From Hymenobacter jeongseonensis (GTDB taxonomy: Bacteria > Bacteroidota > Bacteroidia > Cytophagales > Hymenobacteraceae): a stretch of DNA of 50,049 bases. A model generated the notes under the pieces. It made no database searches, was not told where the DNA came from, and saw nothing but the letters and a program-made list of their open reading frames with translations. The position numbers and the translations under genes are program-made. The stretch is from positions 1-50,049 of the forward strand of contig NZ_JADQDQ010000017.1 of the NCBI RefSeq assembly GCF_015694725.1, in the 5' to 3' direction. Below are positions 7,851 to 16,075 of this stretch, piece after piece (within the stretch, counting starts at the first letter, position 1; each line of letters starts with the position of its first letter).

Positions 7851-8300
7851 TTAGGAAGACTTCAGCCCGGGCTCTGTTCGTATCGAAGCCGGGGCCGTGC
7901 GCCGGGCCCGCGGCTCGTAGCGCACCCAGTCGGGCGTGTAAGGCACCCCACCGAATAAGTAGAGCATCAGCATGCGCGAGTAGCGCACCGAGAGTGGCGT
8001 AAAAAGCATGGCGTTCAGCCCCACTACCACCACGTATACCCAAATCGCGGGGTCGCCGAAGAGGAAGTACAGCGCCGCGGCCGTGACGGCAAAAATTGCC
8101 ACCGAGAAAGCGTAGCTTACAAACATGGCCCCGTAGTAGAAGCCGGGCTCGGGCTCGGTAGGCTGCCCGCACACGGGGCAGACCGCGGGCATGTCGGCAA
8201 AACTGAAGCTGAACGCCCGCGACGTAAAGATTTTGCCTTCGTGGCAACGGGGGCAGCGCAGGGCGAGCAGAGCGGAGGTGTTCGAGGCAATTGGGGCCAT
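7851..8300 (-). CDS. DUF983 membrane protein with zinc ribbon
   Basis: A 149-aa protein from the ATG at 8300. The N-terminal zinc-ribbon cysteines are Cys16/Cys19 (CPRC) and Cys41/Cys44 (CPVC), followed by FYYGAMFVSYAFS and two TM helices (roughly residues 57-80 and 85-105). This is the DUF983 layout. Function is unknown; in other bacteria the family often sits near respiratory genes, but not here. A Bacteroidota -7 box lies 28 bp upstream. The 226 bp between its stop and the kinase gene at 7569 hold no gene. Confidence 0.85.
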   Translation of the reverse strand: MAPIASNTSALLALRCPRCHEGKIFTSRAFSFSFADMPAVCPVCGQPTEPEPGFYYGAMFVSYAFSVAIFAVTAAALYFLFGDPAIWVYVVVVGLNAMLFTPLSVRYSRMLMLYLFGGVPYTPDWVRYEPRARRTAPASIRTEPGLKSS

Positions 8301-8327
8301 GATTTTCAGGAGCTTAATTGAACGATA

Positions 8328-8335
8328 CAAAATTA
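8328..8335 (-). promoter_or_regulatory. Bacteroidota -7 box for DUF983 gene
   Basis: TAATTTTG on the minus strand matches TAnnTTTG and lies 28 bp before the ATG at 8300. No TTG at the -33 position was seen, so only the -7 element is supported. Confidence 0.4.
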
Positions 8336-8403
8336 GGCTCCCCTCCAGGGCGGGTGTCAGCCCATATGCGGGCACCTACCGGACAAATCAACGGATGGCC
8401 CCC

Positions 8404-9279
8404 TTAACGGGCCCGCTGCTGCTGCCGAAAGGCTTCCGGTGTCAGGCCCACGTATTTTTTGAAGTAGCGCGTGAAGTACGACGCGTCGTCAAACCCCAGG
8501 TAGTCGGCGACCTGCCCCACCGGGTCGGCGGAGTGGGCCAGCCGCCGCTGGGCTTCGGTGATGACCCGCTCATGAATCAGCTCGCTGGCCGTCTGGTTGA
8601 GGAACTGCCGGCACAGGGCGTTGAGGTGGTTGGCCGTCACGGCCAGCCGGTCGGCGTAAAACCGCACGGTTTTCTCGGTGCGGAAATGCGCGTCAAGCAG
8701 CTGACTGAAGGCGCGCACCTGCTGCAGGCCGTGCGACGGGGCGTGCCGCTCCTGCTCCTGCCCGTAAAAGCGGGCGGCCAGCTCCAGCAGCAGGTATACA
8801 TAGGCCCCTACCACTTCGTTGCGATTGGCCGCGGGCGTGGCATTTTCCTCGAAAATGCGGGCAAACAGCCCGTGCAGCGTGTTTTCTGTGGGCGGCAGAT
8901 AGAGCACGGGGGCGTACGCCGGGTTAAAAAACGGGTAGGCCGCCAGACGGTCGGCCGGGTACTGACGCTGGTAAAAGGCCGCACTGAAAAAGAGGATACA
9001 GCCCTGCGCATCGGGCGACAACACCCAGCTGTGGGCCTGGCCGGGCACCAGGAAGTACAGTCCGCCGGGCTGCAGCTCGTAGGTGACCAGGTCGATGGTA
9101 TGCGTGCCCTGCCCCTGCGTGATGTAGAGCAGCAGGTAGAAGCTGTGGGCGTGGGGCCGGCTCACGACCGGAAAGCGGGCCAGGTGGTCTTCCAGCCGCT
9201 CGATGTAGTAGCCCGGGCCGGGCCGGTGGGGCTCGGAAAAGTGCTCAAGGGCCAGTACGGGCAGGCTCGGCGTTTTCAT
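8404..9279 (-). CDS. AraC-family transcriptional regulator
   Basis: A 291-aa regulator from the ATG at 9279. The N-terminal cupin-like sensing domain has the PHAHSFYLLLYITQGQGTHTID segment typical of AraC arm domains. Two helix-turn-helix motifs sit in the last 100 residues (FYADRLAVTANHLNALCRQF, and VADYLGFDDASYFTRYFKKYVGLTPEAFR). The longer frame from 9354 adds 25 unlikely residues. It is followed upstream by a second, shorter AraC protein with a very similar DNA-binding domain, so the two may come from a duplication. Target and effector are unknown. Confidence 0.9.
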   Translation of the reverse strand: MKTPSLPVLALEHFSEPHRPGPGYYIERLEDHLARFPVVSRPHAHSFYLLLYITQGQGTHTIDLVTYELQPGGLYFLVPGQAHSWVLSPDAQGCILFFSAAFYQRQYPADRLAAYPFFNPAYAPVLYLPPTENTLHGLFARIFEENATPAANRNEVVGAYVYLLLELAARFYGQEQERHAPSHGLQQVRAFSQLLDAHFRTEKTVRFYADRLAVTANHLNALCRQFLNQTASELIHERVITEAQRRLAHSADPVGQVADYLGFDDASYFTRYFKKYVGLTPEAFRQQQRAR

Positions 9280-9390
9280 AGGCAGGCCCTGGGCAAAGTC
9301 GGCGGAACGATTCTGCCCGAACTTACGCAATTTTCGCCCGGCGTTACGAGCCACCGGCGGCCGCGATACGATGCCGCTAGGTTCCCGGTG

Positions 9391-9843
9391 CTAATCGTGC
9401 GCCGGGGACAGGGCCTGGCGGAAGGCCAACGGCGTCTGGCGCACGTACTTTTTAAAGTAGCGGCAGAAGTACGACGCATCGGCAAAGCCCAGGGCCACGG
9501 AGATGGCAGCCACGGAGGAACCCGATTGGGTTAGCAGCCTTTGCGCTTCGGCCACGATGCGGGCGTGCAGCACGTCGCTGGCGGTCTGGTGCAGCAGCCG
9601 GCGGCAGAGGGCATTGAGGTGGTTGGGGCTCAAGGAAAGCTGCGCGGCGTAGCCACTCACCGTTTTCAGCGTTCGGAACTGCTGGTCAACCAAGTGGGCA
9701 AATGCCCGCACTTGCCAGTGCCGCTCGTTCAGGAGCAGCGGTAGCCCCATGGGGGTCTGGCCAACGGGAGCCACAACCGGGAATGGAAGCGGCAACTCCT
9801 GGCGGGGCGGCGGCAGCCCGACGGACGCATGAGTTGGAGACAT
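9391..9843 (-). CDS. Short AraC-type DNA-binding protein lacking a sensor domain
   Basis: A 150-aa protein. Residues 1-45 are Pro-rich and unstructured; the rest is a complete AraC HTH pair (YAAQLSLSPNHLNALCRRLL, and VALGFADASYFCRYFKKYVRQTPLAFR). The cupin sensing domain of about 150 residues found in the neighbour is absent. The frame is intact and starts at an ATG, so this may be a functional short regulator or the remnant of a longer gene. The HTH is closely similar to that of the gene at 8404, which could let them compete for sites (inference). Confidence 0.75.
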   Translation of the reverse strand: MSPTHASVGLPPPRQELPLPFPVVAPVGQTPMGLPLLLNERHWQVRAFAHLVDQQFRTLKTVSGYAAQLSLSPNHLNALCRRLLHQTASDVLHARIVAEAQRLLTQSGSSVAAISVALGFADASYFCRYFKKYVRQTPLAFRQALSPAHD

Positions 9844-10026
9844 GAGCGCAAGGAGTTAGTGTTCTCCTGCAAAATTCGTCACCTGGTCACCGATGCCGAT
9901 AGGACAGAGGCGGGCATCTCCGGCACATTTGCGGGCAGAGAAAACAGCGGAATCTAACTCGAATAACATCTGGCAACTTCACCTCTGCGTTTACTTTTGG
10001 ACCGTTTCATTGAACAAGCATAAGAG

Positions 10027-10344
10027 TTAACCTACTGCTCTGTATCGATAGTATAGCTGGTGATTCAATGGGTATTCCACTCCCCGAAAAACGGTTAGTT
10101 GCAGGCCCAGTACGCCGAGATGAACCAGCATCACCAGCAGAACAAAGACGTACCCGATGCCTGTGAGCCTGCGCATAAGCCTAGCCAAGGTGGACACCAG
10201 CAGGTACACAATCGTGTGCAGGAGCAGGGCGAATACGTCCCCGAGTCCATGCCCATATGTAACCCACCCGGTCAAACACAAATACAAGAGCGCCATGCCG
10301 CTAACGGCATAAAGTGATAAACAAAAGAAGAGAAGCTTCTTCAT
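10027..10344 (-). CDS. Hypothetical membrane protein, three TM segments
   Basis: A 105-aa protein of unknown family. There are three hydrophobic helices at about residues 3-25, 33-56 and 65-88, with a short basic loop (RLMRRLTG) before the last and a polar C-terminus (NHQLYYRYRAVG). Its AT content is somewhat higher than that of its neighbours. Flanking stretches 9844-10026 and 10345-10416 hold no gene. A 36-bp palindrome begins 73 bp upstream of its start. Confidence 0.55.
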   Translation of the reverse strand: MKKLLFFCLSLYAVSGMALLYLCLTGWVTYGHGLGDVFALLLHTIVYLLVSTLARLMRRLTGIGYVFVLLVMLVHLGVLGLQLTVFRGVEYPLNHQLYYRYRAVG

Positions 10345-10416
10345 CGTCCGGCAGTCAAGCTCAATGCTAGGGCAGAGTTCGCCTCGTTGATGAAAATCAC
10401 TCGAACGCTCGTTTTT

Positions 10417-10494
10417 CTGAACAACCCTGCCGCTAAGTCAAAGCCCTGCTGGTTTACGCCAGCAGGGCTTTGACTTAGCGGCAGGGTTGTTCAG
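10417..10494. repeat. 36-bp perfect palindrome with 6-nt loop
   Basis: Positions 10417-10452 are the exact reverse complement of 10459-10494, separated by TTTACG. The inner part (AAAGCCCTGCTGG and its complement) alone would serve as an intrinsic terminator. The outer part (CTGAACAACCCTGCCGC) extends far beyond what termination needs. It may be fused ends of a transposon or a bidirectional terminator grown by duplication. Confidence 0.8.
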
Positions 10495-10496
10495 CT

Positions 10497-10685
10497 TACC
10501 GGATAGGACAAGACAAGTCCGTGTAGCCCCGAGCGAAGCGCTAACCGGGCGGCCAGCAATGCGGCCTCAGCGAGGCACGAGGGGAAACCGATGCCGTAAC
10601 GATTACGGGTTTATCCCGGCGAATCTCCGTAGTAATCCGCTGGCCCATGATGGAAAGGGGGCGTATAACTGACAGCTGAAAAGAG
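10497..10685 (+). ncRNA. Probable group II intron fragment (no reverse transcriptase)
   Basis: The stretch holds a series of GC-rich local helices and motifs seen just upstream of the maturase ORF in bacterial group II introns: GAGGGGAAACCGATGCC near 10582, CCGTAGTAATCCG at 10627-10639 and CATGATGGAAAGGGGG at 10646-10661. No maturase gene or domain V follows; instead a second palindrome and a channel gene begin. It is read as a relic of the 5-prime half of an intron. Boundaries are approximate, and recognition is from memory of intron sequences, not a covariance search. Confidence 0.45.
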
Positions 10686-10695
10686 GGTTGCCTTT

Positions 10696-10747
10696 AAGCA
10701 TCAACCCCAACGTGGGCGCCGGCTGCACCACGTTGGGGTTGATGCTT
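10696..10747. terminator. 20-bp perfect hairpin
   Basis: Arms at 10696-10715 and 10728-10747 (AAGCATCAACCCCAACGTGG and its complement) are perfect, with a 12-nt GC-rich loop. It has a short T run on the plus side. It could terminate transcription entering the TMEM175 gene from the intron relic, or mark the other edge of the relic. Confidence 0.6.
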
Positions 10748-10794
10748 TATGGGCTGCTTCTATGTTTCAGGGCAGTTAATGTTGAAAAGTTCGT

Positions 10795-11421
10795 ATGCAC
10801 AACCATCGACCAACGGACCGGCTCGAATATTTCAGCGACGCCGTGTTGGCCATCGCGGCAACCTTGCTGGCGACCGAACTGCCTAAGCCCGAAACGGAAA
10901 CGGGCTTGCTACAGGAGATTGTGAAACTCTGGCCGCATTATGCGGCCTTCGCGGCGTCTTTCCTGTTCATCTGTATTGCCTGGTCCAACCACCACAACAT
11001 GTTTAGTTACATCAAGCAGACGGACCAGTACCTGCTTCTCCTGAATATTCTGTTTTTGATGTTTGTTACCCTGCAATCCTTTACCACCGGGCTATTGGCC
11101 CGTCATGTCGGCAAACCCGACGAGCGTACGGCCGCCCTGATATACCACGGGACGTTGGTGTTGATGACCTTGTTCTATAATTGTACCTGGTGGTACGCCA
11201 TTAGCCGGGATGAACTGTTGAAAGACGGCACCGATAAGCGGCTCATTCGTCGGCTGACAATAGAATATGCCATCGCCCCTGCGCTGCACCTGGCCGCCTT
11301 AACCATCTGCCTGTGGAGCGTACCTTTTAGCATCGTCCCTGTTTTGCTGTTATATGTCTATTTTGCCTTTCCCCGGCTGAGTGAAATAAGGATGAAACAG
11401 GAAAACCCAACTTTGGAATAG
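10795..11421 (+). CDS. TMEM175-family (DUF1211) potassium channel-like protein
   Basis: A 208-aa integral membrane protein. The family signature FSDAVLAI is at residues 13-20 within RLEYFSDAVLAIAATLLATELP; in bacterial TMEM175 this first helix lines the pore. Several further hydrophobic helices follow, for a total near six, and WSNHHNMF after helix 2-3 is also typical. Bacterial homologues form tetrameric potassium-conducting channels with weak selectivity. It stands alone on the plus strand after the intron relic. Its GC content is lower than that of the redox cluster. Confidence 0.88.
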   Translation: MHNHRPTDRLEYFSDAVLAIAATLLATELPKPETETGLLQEIVKLWPHYAAFAASFLFICIAWSNHHNMFSYIKQTDQYLLLLNILFLMFVTLQSFTTGLLARHVGKPDERTAALIYHGTLVLMTLFYNCTWWYAISRDELLKDGTDKRLIRRLTIEYAIAPALHLAALTICLWSVPFSIVPVLLLYVYFAFPRLSEIRMKQENPTLE

Positions 11422-11495
11422 ACAAGCATAGGAAGCTGTTAATTTCTAACACTTTAATAGACAAAATTCAAAGAATCATCTTAATTCATTGAACC

Positions 11496-12119
11496 ATGAC
11501 GATGACTACAAAAGGATTACTCGTTCGTTTAGAGGCGAAACATGGCAAGGATGACGAGGTGGAAGATTTTCTTTCTTCTGCCCTTCCATTAGTACGGCAG
11601 GAGGCTGGAACAAAAGCCTGGTTTGCCGTTCGTTTTGGCCGGTCTGAATATGGCATCGTCGATTTCTTCCCTGATGAAGAATCCCGGGATGCCCATCTTA
11701 ACGGGGCGGTTGCCAGCGCCTTGCTGCAGAAAGCAGATGAATTATTTGAAACCTCCCCGCATATCCAGAAAATAGAGGTACTTGCCAGCAAACTACCCTC
11801 CCAACCGCCAGCGGAACCTAATACAAAAGGACTATTGCTCACCTTTAAAGCGAAAGAGGGCCACGAGCAGGAGGTGGTACAATTTTTAAAAGATGCCCAG
11901 CCGTTGGCCATGGCAGAAGAAGAGACGATTGCGTGGTTTGCTATCCGCCTGCCTAATGGGGAGTATGGCATTTTCGATGTTTTTCCTGACAATGGTGGCC
12001 GTTTAAAACACCTCGCGGGCCGTATTCCCCAGGAATTAACCAAACATGCGCTTTCGTTGCTTGGCAGTATCCCGGATATGGATTTGCTTAAGGTTACGGC
12101 GGAGAATTTTAATTCTTGA
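11496..12119 (+). CDS. Tandem antibiotic-biosynthesis-monooxygenase (ABM) domain protein
   Basis: A 207-aa protein made of two homologous halves at about residues 5-100 and 108-205. Each begins with TKGLL, contains an A-W-F-A-V/I-R then EYGI-x-D-x-FP core, and ends in a helix followed by I-x-x-(I/L)-(E/K)-V. This is the dimeric alpha/beta-barrel (ABM/EthD-like) fold, usually one domain per chain in a homodimer; here the dimer is fused in one chain. Such proteins oxidise quinone- or heme-like substrates or have no known activity. The substrate is unknown. A second ATG lies at 11502. Confidence 0.8.
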   Translation: MTMTTKGLLVRLEAKHGKDDEVEDFLSSALPLVRQEAGTKAWFAVRFGRSEYGIVDFFPDEESRDAHLNGAVASALLQKADELFETSPHIQKIEVLASKLPSQPPAEPNTKGLLLTFKAKEGHEQEVVQFLKDAQPLAMAEEETIAWFAIRLPNGEYGIFDVFPDNGGRLKHLAGRIPQELTKHALSLLGSIPDMDLLKVTAENFNS

Positions 12120-12538
12120 TTACATTAAAAACAACCGGACTGCTTCGGGCGATAAACACTATATCATCAGCGGCTCTGAGGAGGAAGATTTCATTGCTTC
12201 TTGTCTGGAGGATGGTTTTCTTTTCGCCCAGGATGGAAGTTTCACCGCTTTATTCAAGTTCAAAATCAGGGCGTTCAGGTGGCCGTTAAGGTATTGACGG
12301 ATAAGCCGGATAGGAACAAGCTGATTTGTGATATTCACGAAATGGGCACGTTTGCGTGGCGTTCCGGAACGGTTGCGGTGATGTACCCGATTTTTACAGT
12401 GGGACGATGGAGATGGACCGATTCGATTTGCCGAAGGGCCACTACCACTTCATGCTGTGTGGGTCGAATACCAAGTCGGTTAACATGAGCCAAGCGCAGG
12501 GAGAAGAACGCCGTCAGCTTCTGACTTTAACCAACTAA
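12118..12538 (+). pseudogene. Frameshifted pseudogene, family unknown
   Basis: Three overlapping plus-strand frames join into one plausible protein. Frame A (12118 to about 12268) gives HYIISGSEEEDFIASCLEDG and FKFK. Frame B (to about 12393) gives NQGVQVAVKVLTDKPD and FAWRSGTVAVMYPIF. Frame C (to the TAA at 12538) gives YSGTMEMDRFDLPKGHYHF and ends QLLTLTN. At least two frameshifts are needed and no good start codon is seen. The reconstructed chain, about 135 aa, is not recognised. The reading rests on the smooth hand-over between frames. Confidence 0.55.
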
Positions 12539-12599
12539 ACGGGCCAAAAATGGCTTTTTAAATGGTCTCCTTTTCTTTTCCGACCGTTAACTTGAACGG

Positions 12600-13121
12600 A
12601 TGAAACGCGGTTTTTCAGTTTTCCTGCAAACACTCCAACCGATGCTCGGTCGATGGGTGCTTGCTTTCGCTCTGCTCTCCGGCTGCACCCCTCCACTGCG
12701 CCTCGCCACGCAAGCCGAAGCGGCGGCAACCGGCGTACAGGTGCCCACCCAGCACGCCACGGGGCAATCGGGCGGGGAATTAACGGTGCGCAATGCGGGC
12801 CCGCGTCCCTGCTTCCTCACCCGCCCCTATCATTGTTCGGTGTACCTATTTCTCTACGATGCCCAGCACCGGCCGTTGCTGCCGAATCGCAAGGTGAAAC
12901 GGTACTGCAACCCGGCCGAGGCCGGTCCGGTTGGGCTGGCGCCCGGCGACTCGATTCGCAACACCTTGGAAAGCCCGCGCGACAACCACGACGAAGACGA
13001 GTTGCGCAACGCGCGCTTCTTTGAGGTGGTCTACCAAGCAAGCATCACCACCCAGCTGCACGCCCCGCGGAGCCAACGGTTCACCCGTTATACCTTCAAA
13101 GTAACCGGTACCGTCGAGTGA
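12600..13121 (+). CDS. Hypothetical lipoprotein
   Basis: A 173-aa exported protein of unknown family. The N-terminal signal (VLAFALLSGC) has a lipobox with Cys at about residue 29, so the mature protein would be lipid anchored. The mature part looks like a beta-rich domain: ELTVRNAGPRPCFLTRPYHCSVYLFLYD then RFTRYTFKVTGTVE, with three further Cys that could pair. A start at the internal ATG at 12642 would still leave a full signal peptide. It lies between the degraded gene and the convergent SDR gene. Confidence 0.65.
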   Translation: MKRGFSVFLQTLQPMLGRWVLAFALLSGCTPPLRLATQAEAAATGVQVPTQHATGQSGGELTVRNAGPRPCFLTRPYHCSVYLFLYDAQHRPLLPNRKVKRYCNPAEAGPVGLAPGDSIRNTLESPRDNHDEDELRNARFFEVVYQASITTQLHAPRSQRFTRYTFKVTGTVE

Positions 13122-13160
13122 GAGCACTGCATAGCAATCCCCTCCTCTTCTATTTGGACC

Positions 13161-14003
13161 CTATTGGGACACATGCCTTGGTGCAAGGTCACCGTAGAAG
13201 TGGGAGGCGGTGACGCCGCCGTCCATCAGAAAGTCGCTGCCGGTGATGAAGGTACCTTCCGGGCCCAAGAGCAGCGCGCCGACCGCGCCCACCTCGTCGG
13301 GAGTGCCCACGCGCTTCGCCGGGCAGCCTTCCATCATGCGCCGGTAGCCGGCACCTCGCGGGCCGGTCAACTCGTCCTTGGCCAAGGGCGTCATGATGAT
13401 GCCGGGGCTAATAGCGTTGACCCGCGCACCACGCCGGCCCCAGCGCACGGCTTCGGCCTTCACTCGCAACGAATTGGCGCGCTTGGATACTTGGTACGCA
13501 TGCAGCGGGTCGGGTACCTGGTCAGGCTGGAGCATGGGCAGGGCCAGCAACTCTTCCACCGGCGTGGTAGCGAGGGCCTTGTCCTGCTCGGCGGTGAGCG
13601 CCGGCAAACGGTGCCCCGACTGCGACGAAATGACGACGCCCGCTCCCCCGGGCGCGATGACGTTGCCGAAGGCTTCTAGCACCAGCGCGGTGCCGTACAA
13701 GTCGACCCGCAGGATGGTAGCCGGCGGCGCTTGCGTGGGCGAAACGCCCGCCGCGTGGATGAGGCCGGTGACCTGGCCAAGGGCCGTCGCGGTTTCGACG
13801 AGGGCTTGCACGGATGTACGGGACGATATGTCCACGATGGTGGTGCTGACGTCGAAGCCCGCTTCGCTCAGGACCTTGGCGGCGGCTTCGGCGTTTTCCA
13901 GGCGCAGGTCGGCCAGTAAGACGTGCTTGCCCGCGCTCACCCGCCGGGCAATGGCTTGGCCGATGGAGCCGGCTCCAATAACAACGGTTACGTTGGTGGT
14001 CAT
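13161..14003 (-). CDS. Short-chain dehydrogenase/reductase (SDR)
   Basis: NAD(P)-dependent oxidoreductase of 280 aa. The Rossmann motif is VIGAGSIGQAIA (residues 8-19), the acidic or cofactor residue follows at DLRLENAE, the NAG-like motif reads HAAGVS, the catalytic Ser is near 126-127, and the YxxxK pair is Tyr170/Lys174. The C-terminus has GPEGTFITGSDFLMDGG, typical of classical SDRs. The glycine motif GAGSIG departs from the usual TGxxxGIG and resembles a subgroup of fused or divergent SDRs. The substrate is unknown. It is monocistronic, ending convergently with the lipoprotein gene. Confidence 0.88.
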   Translation of the reverse strand: MTTNVTVVIGAGSIGQAIARRVSAGKHVLLADLRLENAEAAAKVLSEAGFDVSTTIVDISSRTSVQALVETATALGQVTGLIHAAGVSPTQAPPATILRVDLYGTALVLEAFGNVIAPGGAGVVISSQSGHRLPALTAEQDKALATTPVEELLALPMLQPDQVPDPLHAYQVSKRANSLRVKAEAVRWGRRGARVNAISPGIIMTPLAKDELTGPRGAGYRRMMEGCPAKRVGTPDEVGAVGALLLGPEGTFITGSDFLMDGGVTASHFYGDLAPRHVSQ

Positions 14004-14137
14004 GGCGGTAATGAAAAATTTTATTGCTACGACTGCAACCTACGTCAGGCCAAGTATTGGGCACGTGTGCGCGACTACAAGCGCATAACCACGCTCCGGC
14101 CAACGGCGTAGGGTGGTTATTGAGTAGTGACACCATT

Positions 14138-14169
14138 AAAACGAGCGGGCCAGATGGTCCGCTCGTTTT
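14138..14169. terminator. Terminator hairpin, recurrent family copy 2
   Basis: AAAACGAGCGGGCC, loop AGAT, then GGTCCGCTCGTTTT. It lies 28 bp beyond the stop of the AraC gene on the minus strand and has the same core as the copy at 4842. Confidence 0.7.
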
Positions 14170-14196
14170 GGTTTGGTATTAGTATAACGTCGCTTG

Positions 14197-15093
14197 TTAA
14201 GCTGCTTGCCGGAAAGCCAGCGGCGTGGTACCGGTGTGCTGCTTGAAGAAGCGGTGAAAGTAGGTGGCGTACTCAAAGCCGAGGCGGTCGGCGATGTCGC
14301 CCACGCTCCAGTCGGTGTGGTGCAGGAGCACCTTAGCTTCGCTGGTGATGCGGTCGGCAATATGGGCCGTGGTGGGCTTACCCGTCACTTGCTTCACGGC
14401 CCGGTTCAGGCTGTTGACGTGCACGGCCAGCCGGTCGGCGTACTCCTGGGCGTTTTTCAGCAAGGGCTCGTTGTACGCTTTGGTCACCGGAAATTGGATG
14501 TCCAGCAGGGTCATGAACAGGTTGGTGACGCGCTCGGCCGAATTGGTGGCTACGGCCGGAAACGAACTGGCTGGCTCCAGTCGGGTCGCCTCGTGGACAA
14601 TGAGCGAGAGCTGGCTGCGCAGCAACTCGTCCTTGTGCTCGTATTCGGTGTCGAAGTCCTTCCGCATCCGGCCAAACACCTCGCCCAAGTAGCGCTGCTG
14701 CTCGTCGTCGAGGTAATACACCGGGTTGCCGTCGACCCGGTAGAGCACCGACTCTTTGAGGCGGACGCCGCGCATGGCCGACTGCAAGAACGGTTCGGTG
14801 AAGGCGCAGATGTAGCCTTCCTGCTCGCCCGTGCCTTCCACCGGTTCCCACGAAAACGGCACCAGGCGGTTGGTGAACACCAGCGCGGGCCGGTCAATCA
14901 GGTAGCTGCGGGTGGCGTAATGCAGCTCGTTGGCCCCGCGCAGCACCAGCACGCACTTAAACACGTCGCGCCGGTCGTAGTGCCCCAGGCCGCATTCGGC
15001 CTCCTGCATGGTCAGCACGGTGATTTCGCCCCCGGAGGGCGAGACACTCGGGTAAATGTCTGGGCGCGGCGACGGAAGCAAGGGGGTTGCCAT
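14197..15093 (-). CDS. AraC-family transcriptional regulator
   Basis: A 298-aa regulator from the ATG at 15093 (a frame from 15144 adds 17 unlikely residues). The N-terminal domain is cupin-like, with CVLVLRGANELHYATRSYLID. The C-terminal HTH pair includes EYADRLAVHVNSLNRAVKQVTG and IADRLGFEYATYFHRFFKQHTGTTPLAFR. It starts 65 bp downstream of the SDR at 15159, in the same direction, and likely regulates this SDR/hydrolase group. In Bacteroidota this regulator type is often found with SDR or hydrolase genes, but the inducer is unknown. Confidence 0.9.
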   Translation of the reverse strand: MATPLLPSPRPDIYPSVSPSGGEITVLTMQEAECGLGHYDRRDVFKCVLVLRGANELHYATRSYLIDRPALVFTNRLVPFSWEPVEGTGEQEGYICAFTEPFLQSAMRGVRLKESVLYRVDGNPVYYLDDEQQRYLGEVFGRMRKDFDTEYEHKDELLRSQLSLIVHEATRLEPASSFPAVATNSAERVTNLFMTLLDIQFPVTKAYNEPLLKNAQEYADRLAVHVNSLNRAVKQVTGKPTTAHIADRITSEAKVLLHHTDWSVGDIADRLGFEYATYFHRFFKQHTGTTPLAFRQAA

Positions 15094-15158
15094 GGGGTGT
15101 CTACGGGTGGGAAGGGAAATAAGGAGACCTGCCGCCTGCGTCATCCGGTCAGAAAGGG

Positions 15159-16019
15159 CTAGTGGCCGGCGCTGGCCGCCGGCTCGTCGTAGGCGAGGGA
15201 GGACGACAATTCCCGGTAAGCGGCGGTTTCCTGCTGGAGCACGGCGGCGACTTGCTCGGCGGTGGCCACGGCATCGGCCCCGGCCAGAAAGCGGCGGGGT
15301 GGGTTTTCTTGACTGGAAATCGTGAGCAGTGCTTGGGCGAGCTTGGCCGGGTCGCCCGTCTGCTGGCCGTTGTGGCCCGTCCAGAACTGCTCCTGCGCGG
15401 CCCGGCGCTCGTTGTAGTCGGCAATTGGGTGAGTGGCAAAGTTAGTGGACTCTTCGGTGAGCAGCTCGGTGCGGAAGAAGCCCGGGTTGACCACAATGGT
15501 GTCGATGCCAAAGGGAGCAACTTCGGCCTGCAGCGACTGCATCCAGCCCTCCAGGCCGAACTTGGAGGCGGCATAGGCGGCCCCGAATTCGAAGCCGACG
15601 AGGCCCGCCGTGGAGGAGATGGTGATAATCTGGCCGGCGCGCTGCCGGCGCAACACCGGCAGCACGGCCCGGGTCACGTTCATGGGGCCGAGGAGGCTGG
15701 TGGCCAGCTGCTGGTTTATCTGCTCCGGGCTCAGCTCCTCGAAGAAGCCGGCGTAGAAGTTGGCCGCGTTATTCACCAGCACGTCGAGGCGGCCAAACCG
15801 GTCGAGGGCGGCCTGCACGGCGGCTTCCGCCTCGCCGGGCTGGGTGATGTCGAGCGTGAGCACCAGCAGGTCATCGGACGCGCCAACGGCTTGCGCGACG
15901 CGCTCCCGGTTGCGGCCGGTGGCCACGACGGCGTGGCCGGCGGCCAACACGGCTTTGGTGATGTCCAGGCCCATTCCCCGGCCGGCGCCGGTAATCAGCC
16001 ATACTTGCTTGTCTGCCAT
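15159..16019 (-). CDS. Short-chain dehydrogenase/reductase (SDR)
   Basis: Classical SDR of 286 aa from the ATG at 16019. The cofactor motif is TGAGRGMG (residues 10-17), DITQP binds the adenine ring, NNAA is near residue 90, the catalytic Ser is in TISST, and YAASK supplies Tyr and Lys. The PGFFRTEL segment and the C-terminal region resemble the oxidoreductase subgroup related to YusZ-type SDRs. The longer frame to 16538 runs into antisense hydrolase sequence and is rejected. It is 56 bp downstream of the hydrolase and 65 bp upstream of the AraC gene. Confidence 0.9.
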   Translation of the reverse strand: MADKQVWLITGAGRGMGLDITKAVLAAGHAVVATGRNRERVAQAVGASDDLLVLTLDITQPGEAEAAVQAALDRFGRLDVLVNNAANFYAGFFEELSPEQINQQLATSLLGPMNVTRAVLPVLRRQRAGQIITISSTAGLVGFEFGAAYAASKFGLEGWMQSLQAEVAPFGIDTIVVNPGFFRTELLTEESTNFATHPIADYNERRAAQEQFWTGHNGQQTGDPAKLAQALLTISSQENPPRRFLAGADAVATAEQVAAVLQQETAAYRELSSSLAYDEPAASAGH

Positions 16020-16075
16020 GATGTTGTTTCGTTTTATGACTAGGGTTTGACGGGAAGCGTTTGAAATTATGCCGT

